64,000 nucleotides of DNA from Flavisericum labens (GTDB lineage Bacteria > Bacteroidota > Bacteroidia > Flavobacteriales > Flavobacteriaceae), in contig NZ_JBJJBQ010000002.1 in NCBI RefSeq assembly GCF_045446075.1, forward strand, positions 434,001 to 498,000, written 5' to 3'. The stretch's first letter is position 1, and every line of letters starts with the position of its first letter. The position numbers were made by a program, and so were the translations under genes. Shown here piece by piece: positions 8,400-16,665 of this stretch. The notes under the pieces were generated by a model. That model ran no database searches, was not told the DNA's origin, and worked only from the letters and a program-made list of their open reading frames with translations.

Positions 8400-10067
8400 T
8401 TAGGCGCCGTATTTTTTCTTTCGTAGGTAGTTGAACACAAAACCGAAAACACTTAATAAAATTATCGGAAGTACAATGTTTATAAGCTGCCACTTTGTTT
8501 TTTGGTCGGCTATTTTTTGTTGGTTTAAAAATGCTACAGCAATTTCTTTTGAGCGAATGTTTATAAGTCCGTTGTCGTCTAAAAGGTAATTTACGGCATT
8601 CAGTAAAAATTCTTTGTTGCCATAGGTATGTCCCGTCCATCTGTCGAAGCCCAATTCTTGGGGAACATTTCTAACCACATCGTTTTTTATCAGATCGCCA
8701 TCGGCAATAACAATCATTTTTGTGGAGGTGCTTTTATTTTTTTCTTCTGAAAGATTGAAGGGTTTTATGCGATTACTGTAGACCGAATTAAACTCGCCTT
8801 CAAGCAAAACGGATAAAGTTTGGTTGCCTTGGTTGAATAATTGCGGATTTTGCACTTTGGTAACAATATCTAAACTTACCTCACGTGGCGCGCCTTCTAA
8901 TTTTGTTACTGGGGCAGATTCTAAAAGAATAGTCTTTTTTATATTGTTTTTTAATGTGTCAATTTGATTGGCAAAATCGAATTTAACCAAATTCAAATTG
9001 TTGACAATAGGATGATTACTACTGGTGCCCGCCAAAGGTGAGTAAGGCCATTTTAGGTGTTGAAACTGGGAGTCACTACCACTACCCATAGCCAATGTAA
9101 TGGGGGCCGAGTATAACGAACTGACCATAACGGGATTGATGCGCAACCCGTATTTAAAGAAAAAATCGGTAAGGTTTAAATCTCGGGTTACCGCATAGTT
9201 TTTCCCAGAGGCGTTGTAAAGACTATCTTTTTCCATAATAATGGCATCAATTAGCCAAAGGCTCTTGCCACCATTCATGGTATATTGATCTAACACCAAT
9301 TTTTCTTTTTCAGTGAATGCTTTAGTAGGTTTTGCTGAAATAATTAAATCATACGATTCAATGTCATTTAGTGTTTTTTGCGGATTATTAGCTACACTGT
9401 CTAAGGTGAAAGGTGCAATAAAGTAGTATTCGCCCAGTTTTTTTACAAAATCGGCAATGTGCTTATCTTCAAGCTGCTGGTTGCCTTTTAAAATGGCAAT
9501 TTTTTTACGTTTAGGCTTGGTAAGCTTGCTAAACCCGTCGGCAAAAGCATATTCCAAATGCTGAATGGAATTAGTCACCAGTTCCTGTTGAGAGGCTCCA
9601 ATTTTATTTTTAACCAGAGGGATAGTAACCGTTTGCCCATTATAACTAGCCAACGCCCATGGGAAAATAACTGCTTGAGAGGACTTGCCACTTTCTTGAA
9701 CATTAAGCTGCATGGGTGTTAAACCACGCTGTGTAAGCTGTTGGATGTTTCGGTCTCTTGTGGATTCATCTAAAAGAGGATTGATGAAATTAAATTGAAC
9801 ATTGTCATTTTCAGACTGAAATTCCTCAAGTAATTGTTGGGTTTCCTTTTGAAGTCGTCTAAATTCAGAAGGAAAATCATCACCTTCCAGAAAAACATCA
9901 ACTACTATGGGCGATTCAATATCTTTTACAATACCAATAGCCGATTCGCTTAAGGTATAACGTTTATCCGCAGTAAAATCAAACCGTTGGTAAATCTTAC
10001 TACTTAAAAAGTTAATGGCAATCAATGCCACAATCAGTAAAATAATATGTTTTATAAGTTTATTCAA
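8400..10067 (-). CDS. gldG: Gliding-motility ABC transporter substrate-binding-like protein GldG
   Basis: 555 residues with one transmembrane helix at each end (IILLIVALIAINFLSSKIY near the start; INIVLPIILLSVFGFVFNYL near the end) and a long extracytoplasmic region between, of the ABC-type uncharacterised transport (GldG) family. Typical stretches are RFDFTADKRYTLS, FINPLLDESTRDRNIQQL, YDLIISAKPTKAFTEKEKL and MIVIADGDLIKNDV. In Flavobacterium GldF and GldG with the ATPase GldA form an ABC complex needed for gliding; gldA is not in this window. It overlaps the preceding unknown gene by 8 bases, which argues for translational coupling in one operon with gldF. Confidence 0.95.
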   Translation of the reverse strand: MNKLIKHIILLIVALIAINFLSSKIYQRFDFTADKRYTLSESAIGIVKDIESPIVVDVFLEGDDFPSEFRRLQKETQQLLEEFQSENDNVQFNFINPLLDESTRDRNIQQLTQRGLTPMQLNVQESGKSSQAVIFPWALASYNGQTVTIPLVKNKIGASQQELVTNSIQHLEYAFADGFSKLTKPKRKKIAILKGNQQLEDKHIADFVKKLGEYYFIAPFTLDSVANNPQKTLNDIESYDLIISAKPTKAFTEKEKLVLDQYTMNGGKSLWLIDAIIMEKDSLYNASGKNYAVTRDLNLTDFFFKYGLRINPVMVSSLYSAPITLAMGSGSDSQFQHLKWPYSPLAGTSSNHPIVNNLNLVKFDFANQIDTLKNNIKKTILLESAPVTKLEGAPREVSLDIVTKVQNPQLFNQGNQTLSVLLEGEFNSVYSNRIKPFNLSEEKNKSTSTKMIVIADGDLIKNDVVRNVPQELGFDRWTGHTYGNKEFLLNAVNYLLDDNGLINIRSKEIAVAFLNQQKIADQKTKWQLINIVLPIILLSVFGFVFNYLRKKKYGA

Positions 10068-10545
10068 AGGTTCTTTCTAATTGATATAATCTAACGGTTT
10101 CCACTTTGTTTTTATCGAATTTCAGTTCGAGACACTCTTGCATGTTATTAAACGCTCCTGGTTTAATGCCTAGGTTGTAATTCCAGTTTTCGGGCGAGTT
10201 GGCTTTTTGTGATTCATCCCATCCGTACCATTCACTTTTTCCTAATAATTGCGTCACTTCAGCTTTAGTTTTTCCTATAAAAATACTGTCGTTCAAAATC
10301 TCATTACTCATTTCGTAACGCAGTGCAGGTATTTCTTTCCAAGCTTCCCCGTCAAAATGTTTCTGGTGGTGGTAACTGCTAAAAATATTCAATAATGGAT
10401 AAAAAACATAAAAATAAACCAATGGAGCTAAAACTAAACTAACCAAAAACGTGAGCCATTTACGTTTGTCTATGGTGTTTACAAACAACCAAACTAAAAC
10501 AAAAACAATAGCCAATAAAATAACAAAAGTAAAAGTTACGATCAT
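10060..10545 (-). CDS. Unknown membrane-anchored protein inserted between gldF and gldG
   Basis: 161 residues. Two hydrophobic helices come first (VTFTFVILLAIVFVLVWLFV and LTFLVSLVLAPLVYFYVFYP), then a soluble domain with a BamE/SmpA-like pattern: a short helix FIGKTKAEVTQLLGKSEW, then strands WNYNLGIKP and LELKFDKNKVETVRLYQ. I do not recognise a named family. Its start overlaps the gldF stop by 4 bases (ATGA) and its end overlaps gldG by 8, so it is built into the gldFG operon. gldF and gldG are normally adjacent, so a part in gliding or in the GldFG transporter is plausible but inferred only from position. Confidence 0.8.
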   Translation of the reverse strand: MIVTFTFVILLAIVFVLVWLFVNTIDKRKWLTFLVSLVLAPLVYFYVFYPLLNIFSSYHHQKHFDGEAWKEIPALRYEMSNEILNDSIFIGKTKAEVTQLLGKSEWYGWDESQKANSPENWNYNLGIKPGAFNNMQECLELKFDKNKVETVRLYQLERTFE

Positions 10546-11261
10546 TTGCGCTCGTTATCTAATTTTAACTTGGTTAATATTAAAAAGAAAAGTGTGATGC
10601 TCAAAAAATATACTATATCACGAGTGTCTAAAACACCACGGCTCATGCTTTTGTAATGGGCATTCATACCCAATTTCTCAATAAAATCACTTGAAACAAA
10701 ATCGGCCATGCCCTCAAAACCGATATAAAAAATAAAACAGATAAAAACGGCAATAATAAACGCTACAATTTGGTTGTCTGACAGGGTAGAAGCAAATACC
10801 CCAATGGCCGTGTACGCCGCCACAAAAAACAACAAACCAAAGTAAGAACCCCATGTGCTGGCCATATCAAGATTTTCAACAGGGTTACCCAATTGGTAAA
10901 TCGTATAAACATAAAGTAGTGTGGGAACTAGGGCAATTACAATTAAAATAAAAGCACCAAAATATTTTCCTAAAACAATATGGAAAGGCGATATAGGTTT
11001 GGTAAGCAAAAGCTCTAAAGTACCCTGTTTTTTTTCATCGGAAAAACAGCGCATGGTCACCGCTGGAATAAGAAACAGCAAAATCCAAGGCGATAAAAGA
11101 AAGAAAGACGATAAATCTGCAAACCCATAATTAAGGATGTTAAAATCCCCTTTAAACAACCACAGGAATATCCCGTTTAAAATTAAAAAGATACCTATAA
11201 CTAAATATCCAATGGGGGAGGCGAAAAATGAATTTATTTCCTTTTTAAGTATGGCGAACAT
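10542..11261 (-). CDS. gldF: Gliding-motility ABC transporter permease GldF
   Basis: 239 residues, six predicted helices, ABC-2 type permease. Recognised by MFAILKKEINSFFASPIGYL at the start, the cytoplasmic MRCFSDEKKQGTLELLLTKP loop (the ABC-2 coupling motif) and FASTLSDNQIVAFIIAVF. With GldA and GldG it makes the gliding-associated ABC complex in the inner membrane. It is the first gene of the gldF-unknown-gldG operon. The 70 bases upstream of its ATG are AT-rich with no obvious ribosome-binding site, normal for the phylum. Confidence 0.95.
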   Translation of the reverse strand: MFAILKKEINSFFASPIGYLVIGIFLILNGIFLWLFKGDFNILNYGFADLSSFFLLSPWILLFLIPAVTMRCFSDEKKQGTLELLLTKPISPFHIVLGKYFGAFILIVIALVPTLLYVYTIYQLGNPVENLDMASTWGSYFGLLFFVAAYTAIGVFASTLSDNQIVAFIIAVFICFIFYIGFEGMADFVSSDFIEKLGMNAHYKSMSRGVLDTRDIVYFLSITLFFLILTKLKLDNERK

Positions 11262-11331
11262 TACTAGTATTTTGCTTTTACCACAAAGTTATCATTTTGT
11301 TTCACAAAGCGTCCAAGTACTTTGCAAAACA

Positions 11332-11628
11332 TTAATTTAGGGTTTCAATTTTTTCGACACTCCATGCTTCTGGACGAATACTGAAAAGAGGCTTTACCTT
11401 GCCCCAAACCCTTTTAAACAATTCCGATTTTCGGTACTTTTCCAAGGCTTCTTCAGACTCCCAATAACTGTAAGTAAAAAAGACACTAGGGTTGGCCTCA
11501 TCTCTGTACAGCTCTAGGTATGAGCAGCCTTCAAAACCACGAATTTCATGTTTTGTATTATGAAAATTATCAAGGAAAACCTCAATGTTCTGTTTATAAA
11601 ACCCCATTTTTACTATCCTAACTAGCAT
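11332..11628 (-). CDS. Antibiotic biosynthesis monooxygenase (ABM)-domain protein
   Basis: 98 residues with the ferredoxin-like ABM fold: a first strand MLVRIVKMGF, the helix FLDNFHNTKHEIRGFEGC, the strand pair SYLELYRDEANPSVFFTYSYW, then SEEALEKYRKSELFKRVW. Enzymes of this superfamily act on small aromatic or haem-type substrates, but many members only bind ligands and the substrate cannot be told here. It follows the SAM hydrolase gene by 15 bases on the same strand, so the two are probably co-transcribed. Confidence 0.8.
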   Translation of the reverse strand: MLVRIVKMGFYKQNIEVFLDNFHNTKHEIRGFEGCSYLELYRDEANPSVFFTYSYWESEEALEKYRKSELFKRVWGKVKPLFSIRPEAWSVEKIETLN

Positions 11629-11643
11629 AAATTATTTTTTTAA

Positions 11644-12543
11644 TTAATAATTGGTGGTATTTGGTACTCCTTTTGATATTTCAATACCCTTTGGGATTAC
11701 TGAAGAAGCAATGAAGTTTATGCTTACCGCATCCATTAACCTTAATCCTAAAAGCGTTGATGCACTGCCTACAGTGTTATTATTGCTTTTGTAAACGGCA
11801 ATTTCTAAAAAACCTCCAGAATTAAAGACAACCAATTTACGCCCTTCATCTTGCCTTTTGTGTTCTGCAATTTCGAAATTTACGATATCGCTATATTTTT
11901 CATATACTTTTTTAAAGGTATAGTTGCGTGCCGAGATTTCAAACTTCCTTCCTTTTTGTATAGTTTCAAAAAAGCTTCGTTTTATATTAGTGATTACATT
12001 TCCGTAATTATCAATGTAAATAACACTACCGACAATCTGCGTTTTATCGTCATTTACATAAGGTTTTATGTTTTTGATAGGCTTTATTTCAGTAATGTTT
12101 TTACCAATAACATCCAATGTTCCGCCACGAGCAATATGACAAGCCACTTTTACAAATACATCCAACACCGGAAAACTACTCTGTATTCTGTCGTGTATGT
12201 TTATTTCAACAATTTTTTGCGGGGCAATTTCAGAACAAATCATGCTCATAATCCCATTGTTGGCACATATAAAATAATGGTCATCAAGCTTAATGGCTAT
12301 GTGTTTGTTTTCAGGATTTAATTCTGAATCAATACCAATAATATGAATAGTACCCTTTGGGAAGCTATTATATGCGTTTTGGATAATGTAAGCGGCCTCG
12401 GGAATGTTAAAAGGCGATACACGATGCGAGATATCAACAATTTTTACATCAGACAGCTCGCTGTAAATAGCACCTTTGGTAGCCCCAGTAAAGTGGTCTT
12501 TTTCTCCAAAATCGGTTGTTAATGTAATGATTGCCATGGGCAA
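11644..12543 (-). CDS. S-adenosyl-L-methionine hydrolase (DUF62 / SAM hydroxide adenosyltransferase)
   Basis: 299 residues. The family signature is clear: ITLTTDFGEKDHFTGATKGA at the N-terminus (nucleoside-binding Asp), VDISHRVSPFNIPEAAYI, ICANNGIMSMI, the Asn/Asp core around YIDNYGNVITNI, and the C-terminal GSASTLLGLR. Members split SAM into adenosine and methionine by activating water or hydroxide; fluorinases and chlorinases are the halide-using relatives. I see nothing that would favour halide over water. The start could be the first ATG (12543) or the second, two codons on. It begins the short operon with the ABM gene. Confidence 0.92.
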   Translation of the reverse strand: MPMAIITLTTDFGEKDHFTGATKGAIYSELSDVKIVDISHRVSPFNIPEAAYIIQNAYNSFPKGTIHIIGIDSELNPENKHIAIKLDDHYFICANNGIMSMICSEIAPQKIVEINIHDRIQSSFPVLDVFVKVACHIARGGTLDVIGKNITEIKPIKNIKPYVNDDKTQIVGSVIYIDNYGNVITNIKRSFFETIQKGRKFEISARNYTFKKVYEKYSDIVNFEIAEHKRQDEGRKLVVFNSGGFLEIAVYKSNNNTVGSASTLLGLRLMDAVSINFIASSVIPKGIEISKGVPNTTNY

Positions 12544-12585
12544 AATTGTTGATATGTTTTTAGTAAAAGCTTACCCAAATTTATG

Positions 12586-12593
12586 TATTTTTG
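12586..12593 (+). promoter_or_regulatory. Possible -7 element upstream of the PhoH-like gene
   Basis: TATTTTTG matches TAnnTTTG about 100 bases before the TTG start at 12695. No TTTG at the right distance upstream, so support is limited. Confidence 0.35.
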
Positions 12594-12694
12594 AGTTTTA
12601 ATAGCCAATTACAAAACTAAGAAATCATTTTGTCTGATTAGATATAAATTCCCATTTAATCAAACGGAATTTTTAAAAAAATAATTATAAGCCT

Positions 12695-13648
12695 TTGAAC
12701 GAAATCATTCTTGAACTTGAAGAAATTACTCCAAAAGAATTTTTTGGAGCGCAAAATGCCAATATTGAACTTATTAAAAAGTACTTTCCTAAGCTAAAAA
12801 TAGTAGCACGTGGCAACAAGATAAAAGCCTTTGGAGATGAAGAACTATTGGAAGAGTTTGACCGCCGAATGACGATGCTTTTTAAGCATTACAGCAAATA
12901 CAACAAATTAGACGAAAACTCTATTGAGCGTGTACTAACCAGCCAAAGTAGCGACGACTATACAACTTCTAAGCAAAGTGGTGAAGTAATCGTTCATGGC
13001 GTAGGGGGAAGATTGATAAAGGCTCAAACGGCCAACCAACGCAAATTGGTAGAATTGGTTAGAGAAAACGACATGGTTTTTGCCATTGGTCCAGCGGGTA
13101 CTGGTAAAACCTATACCGGTGTGGCATTGGCCGTTCAAGCTCTTAAAAATAAAGAAGTAAAGCGAATTATCTTAACGCGTCCAGCAGTTGAGGCAGGCGA
13201 AAATTTAGGATTCCTTCCAGGTGATTTAAAAGAAAAATTAGATCCATATATGCAACCACTATACGATGCGTTGCGTGATATGATTGCTCCAGAAAAATTA
13301 GCACATTATATTGAAAATGGCACCATACAAATTGCGCCGTTAGCCTTTATGCGTGGACGAACATTGGATAATGCTTTTGTAATTTTAGATGAAGGCCAAA
13401 ATACCACCCACGCACAAATGAAAATGTTTTTAACCCGAATGGGGAAACATGCCAAGTTTTTATTAACAGGCGACCCTGGGCAGATTGATTTACCGCGCAG
13501 AACCATTTCAGGGCTCAAAGAAGCATTGTTAATTTTAAAGAATGTTGAAGGTGTTGGGATGATATTTTTAGATGATAAAGATGTGATTCGGCATAAACTG
13601 GTTAAAAAGGTTATTGAAGCTTATAAAAGCATTGAAAATAGAGAATAA
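12695..13648 (+). CDS. phoH: PhoH-like P-loop ATPase
   Basis: 317 residues, the normal length of the PhoH-like (YbeZ) family. Walker A is FAIGPAGTGKTYTGVALAV at about residues 129-147, Walker B is AFVILDEGQNTT near 225, and the conserved RPAVEAGENLGFLPGDL and LLTGDPGQIDLPR (sensor) segments follow. The N-terminal 100 residues carry the KH-like EITPKEFFGAQNANIELIKK stretch of the family. The protein is a cytosolic ATPase tied to RNA metabolism in other bacteria; its exact role is not settled. The start is a TTG because no ATG fits the conserved N-terminus. Confidence 0.93.
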   Translation: MNEIILELEEITPKEFFGAQNANIELIKKYFPKLKIVARGNKIKAFGDEELLEEFDRRMTMLFKHYSKYNKLDENSIERVLTSQSSDDYTTSKQSGEVIVHGVGGRLIKAQTANQRKLVELVRENDMVFAIGPAGTGKTYTGVALAVQALKNKEVKRIILTRPAVEAGENLGFLPGDLKEKLDPYMQPLYDALRDMIAPEKLAHYIENGTIQIAPLAFMRGRTLDNAFVILDEGQNTTHAQMKMFLTRMGKHAKFLLTGDPGQIDLPRRTISGLKEALLILKNVEGVGMIFLDDKDVIRHKLVKKVIEAYKSIENRE

Positions 13649-13682
13649 ATTTTTAGAAGCTATTTCCAGCTTTCGGCAGTCG

Positions 13683-13718
13683 CTTTTTTGTGTTGCATAT
13701 GTGCAACAACACAAAAAG
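13683..13718. repeat. Inverted repeat between phoH and purC
   Basis: A CTTTTTTGTGTTG arm and a CAACACAAAAAG arm pair with one extra T around an 11-base loop. It has no T run beyond the stem on the plus strand, so it is not a standard terminator. It might slow or end transcription from phoH or protect its mRNA. Confidence 0.5.
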
Positions 13719-13823
13719 GGCTTCAACAATGCCTCAATCTGGGCTAGGGCTTACTAGGTCAATATAAAATATACAATTAAAAAGGGCTAAAAGCCAACAG
13801 CGAAAAGCCAAAAGCAAAGCATA

Positions 13824-14771
13824 ATGAGTAATACAATAATAGACACCAATTTTAATTTTCCTGGACAAAAAAATGTTTATAAAGGAAAAGTAAGGGAAGT
13901 TTATAATATTAACGATGAGCAATTGGTTATGATAGCCACCGATAGGCTTTCTGCATTTGACGTGGTGATGCCCAAAGGTATTCCGTATAAAGGACAAATA
14001 CTTAACCAGATTGCTACTAAAATGATGGATGCAACCCAAGATTTAGTGCCCAATTGGTTAACGGCCACACCAGACCCTAATGTTGCTGTAGGACATCTTT
14101 GTGAGCCATTTAAGGTTGAAATGGTTATTCGAGGTTACATGTCTGGTCATGCGGCACGTGAGTATAAGTTAGGTAAACGCATGCTTTGTGGTGTTTCTAT
14201 GCCTGAGGGTATGAAAGAAAATGATGCCTTCCCAGACCCCATAATTACACCGGCAACCAAAGCCGAAATGGGCGACCATGATGAAGATATTTCCAGAGAA
14301 GACATTTTAAAACGCGGCATCGTTTCAGAAGAAGATTACTTAGTTTTAGAAGATTATACTCGTAAACTATTCCAAAGAGGAACTGAAATAGCTGCTTCAC
14401 GAGGGTTGATTTTAGTCGATACCAAATATGAATTTGGGAAAACCAAAGACGGAAAAATTGTGTTGATTGACGAAATACATACACCAGATTCCTCACGCTA
14501 TTTTTATGCCGAAGGCTATGAAGAACGTCAACAAAATGGCGAGCCGCAAAAACAACTTTCAAAAGAGTTTGTTCGCCAATGGCTCATAAGTAATAATTTT
14601 CAAGGTCTGGAAGGGCAAACGGTACCGTTTATGAGTGATGAATACATTGAAAGCGTAAGTGAACGTTATATTGAACTTTACGAAAATATTACGGGCGAAA
14701 CTTTTGTGAAGGCTGATGTTAGTGATATTCAACAACGCATAGAGGCGAATGTTTTGGCTTACTTAAAGTAA
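13824..14771 (+). CDS. purC: Phosphoribosylaminoimidazole-succinocarboxamide (SAICAR) synthase
   Basis: 315 residues, the longer form of PurC. Signature segments: VYKGKVREVY with the ATP loop, DRLSAFDVVMPKGIPYKGQIL, the substrate region EMVIRGYMSGHAAREYKLG, LVDTKYEFGKTKDGKIVLID and the SAICAR motif EIHTPDSSRYFYAEGY. It joins aspartate to CAIR using ATP in de novo purine synthesis. The gene stands alone, with about 175 bases before it holding the inverted repeat. Start ATG at 13824 fits the conserved N-terminus. Confidence 0.97.
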   Translation: MSNTIIDTNFNFPGQKNVYKGKVREVYNINDEQLVMIATDRLSAFDVVMPKGIPYKGQILNQIATKMMDATQDLVPNWLTATPDPNVAVGHLCEPFKVEMVIRGYMSGHAAREYKLGKRMLCGVSMPEGMKENDAFPDPIITPATKAEMGDHDEDISREDILKRGIVSEEDYLVLEDYTRKLFQRGTEIAASRGLILVDTKYEFGKTKDGKIVLIDEIHTPDSSRYFYAEGYEERQQNGEPQKQLSKEFVRQWLISNNFQGLEGQTVPFMSDEYIESVSERYIELYENITGETFVKADVSDIQQRIEANVLAYLK

Positions 14772-14784
14772 AACTTAATTTCAA

Positions 14785-15576
14785 TTAATAATTCAAACGA
14801 ACCACTCTGCCATTTAAAGGCTGCTCATTACGGTAGTTATTTATGGGCATGTTATTTTTCAGTTTCAGCACTTCTTCAACCGATAGCACAATAGGTTCTT
14901 TAAAAACTACCCAGTTAACATGTTCCGAACATGGTGGTGTGGTAAGAGAGCCATAATAGGAATAAAAATGTTTGTCTTTTAAGAACAGTTCCGATAAATC
15001 AATCTTTTGATGAATGTCTTTCCTTGCTCCAATTTCTAGTGGTAAAAAGCTTTCAAAAAACTCGAATAGTTGGCTTTCATCGCCTTCTTCACCCAAAAGC
15101 CCTATCACTGTTATTTCTCCCGCTTTGTTAACATGTACCAAATGCATTTCAATGGGGTAGGTTACACCATTTATTTTATGCTCTGAGGGTTCATGAAAAT
15201 GTATTTGCTTGAGGAAATAAGTTTTGTTTTTATAGCTGATGGAATCACCAGCTTCAAAATCAAACTGGATAGAATGCCCATTATTCTCAACCTTGCTGAT
15301 GAGCGTAGTTGGAGTGTATTGTATTTCTAAATCGTTTTTTGAAGCAACGGAATCGACATCTTTATGAATAATATTGATAGGTGATTGATATTCGCCACCA
15401 CAATCCGAATTTTTTTCAATCTCAATCCAATGTTCTGGCGATGTTTCTCCAGAATAGCTCCAATGATTGGCTTGTTCGTTTTCCTGTTGATAATGTTGGG
15501 CTGAGTTTTTCTCTTGTTTACATGATAGAACAGTGAGTAAGAAATAACTAAACAGTAAAATAGCGGTGGTTTTCAT
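14785..15576 (-). CDS. Alpha-class carbonic anhydrase, lipoprotein
   Basis: 263 residues. A lipoprotein signal (LLFSYFLLTVLSCKQEK, lipobox LTVLSC) places it in the periplasm or outer membrane. The enzyme core has WSYSGETSPEHW, QSPINI, the zinc ligands in QIHFHEPSEH (two His) and MHLVHVN (third His), and YYGSLTTPPCSEHVNW. It hydrates CO2 to bicarbonate. It is convergent with purC, only 13 bases apart, so there is almost no room for a separate terminator. The gene is preceded by about 90 bases of AT-rich sequence and then the next terminator. Confidence 0.95.
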   Translation of the reverse strand: MKTTAILLFSYFLLTVLSCKQEKNSAQHYQQENEQANHWSYSGETSPEHWIEIEKNSDCGGEYQSPINIIHKDVDSVASKNDLEIQYTPTTLISKVENNGHSIQFDFEAGDSISYKNKTYFLKQIHFHEPSEHKINGVTYPIEMHLVHVNKAGEITVIGLLGEEGDESQLFEFFESFLPLEIGARKDIHQKIDLSELFLKDKHFYSYYGSLTTPPCSEHVNWVVFKEPIVLSVEEVLKLKNNMPINNYRNEQPLNGRVVRLNY

Positions 15577-15675
15577 GTTTTTTTTGATAAAAAATGTAAG
15601 TTTTATTTCGAGACAAAATTACAGGTTATCAAAATTATAAATCCTAACTTTTGTCAGGTTTGCTATTTTAATCCA

Positions 15676-15712
15676 TAAAAAAAAGCCCAATCTTAAAGAT
15701 TGAGCTTTTCTA
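15676..15712. terminator. Bidirectional terminator-like hairpin
   Basis: AAAAGCCCAATCTT pairs with AAGATTGAGCTTTT with a single mismatch, giving A-rich and T-rich tails on either side. It lies just downstream of the OmpA-family gene (minus strand) and upstream of the carbonic anhydrase gene. Confidence 0.8.
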
Positions 15713-15732
15713 AAATTATTTAAAAAAATAGA

Positions 15733-16569
15733 TTAGTTACCTGCTTCTAAATTTTTCATTTCTTTTTCAATCATGTCATAGAACTGATCAATTTTTGGCA
15801 TAACCACAATACGCGTACGTCTGTTTTTTGCTCTGTTTTCAGCTGTGTTATTTTCTACCAATGGCACATATTCTGCACGCCCAGCAGCAATCAATTGTTT
15901 AGGGTTTACGTCTAGGTCCTCCAAAACTCTTACTACAGAAGTAGCACGTTTTACACTTAAGTCCCAGTTATCTAATAAAGGCTCTTTTCTGTAAGGTACG
16001 TTATCAGTATGACTTTCTACCATACATTCAAAATCAGGTTTGCTATTCACCACTTTGGCTACTTTAGCAAGCACTTCTTTAGCTCTTGAAGTTACATTGT
16101 AGCTACCACTTTTGAATAAAAGCTTATCGGCAATAGAAATGAATACAACACCTTTTTCAACATTTACTTCAATGTCAGGGTCGTTAATTCCAACTTCGCG
16201 TTTTAAACTGGTTACAAGTGCTAATGTTACACTGTCTTTTTTCGTAATGGCGTCTTGCAAGCGTGTGATTTTTAAATCTTTCTCTTTCATGCTTTCTAAC
16301 GTTTTTTCTATGTTAGAAGCACCTTTTGCAGATAATACTTGCAGGTTTTCGTTATAGTTTCTTAAATCTTCAACTTGCTCTTCTAAAGCTGTAGCTCTAG
16401 CTGTGGCTGAAGCTCTGTCTTCCAAACAAGAGTTTAGCTTAACCGTTGCAGAATTTAATAAATCTTGCGTTTCTTTTTGTTTCGCCTGAAGGTCGGTATA
16501 TAGTTTTTTAGATACACATGAACTTAAGAATATCATAGAAGATAAACTAAGCAATAAAACTTTTTTCAT
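15733..16569 (-). CDS. OmpA-family peptidoglycan-binding lipoprotein
   Basis: 278 residues from the ATG at 16569 (a longer reading from 16641 adds 24 residues before the signal peptide and is rejected). The lipoprotein signal is MKKVLLLSLSSMIFLSSC with the Cys at 18. Residues 20-130 form a long coiled coil rich in Glu, Lys and Leu. The C-terminal OmpA domain has LLFKSGSYNVTSRAKEVLAK, SHTDNVPY, LSVKRATSVVRVL and NRAKNRRTRIVV, the peptidoglycan-binding motif. It probably links the outer membrane to the cell wall, with the coiled coil as spacer or partner surface. Confidence 0.93.
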   Translation of the reverse strand: MKKVLLLSLSSMIFLSSCVSKKLYTDLQAKQKETQDLLNSATVKLNSCLEDRASATARATALEEQVEDLRNYNENLQVLSAKGASNIEKTLESMKEKDLKITRLQDAITKKDSVTLALVTSLKREVGINDPDIEVNVEKGVVFISIADKLLFKSGSYNVTSRAKEVLAKVAKVVNSKPDFECMVESHTDNVPYRKEPLLDNWDLSVKRATSVVRVLEDLDVNPKQLIAAGRAEYVPLVENNTAENRAKNRRTRIVVMPKIDQFYDMIEKEMKNLEAGN

Positions 16570-16665
16570 AATTTGTAAAGGATTAATATTTCGTGTTAAA
16601 CGTTCCCACAAAAATATATAAAAATCTACCGTTTTAAGCATTTTAACAAAACTTTTGCTAACTAT

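Noticed and set aside
8374..8640. 88-residue minus-strand frame over the end of gldG
   Set aside because: Shadow frame of gldG with no domain of its own.
13683..13718. Inverted repeat read as a terminator for phoH
   Set aside because: There is no T run after the stem on the plus strand, so I list it only as a repeat.
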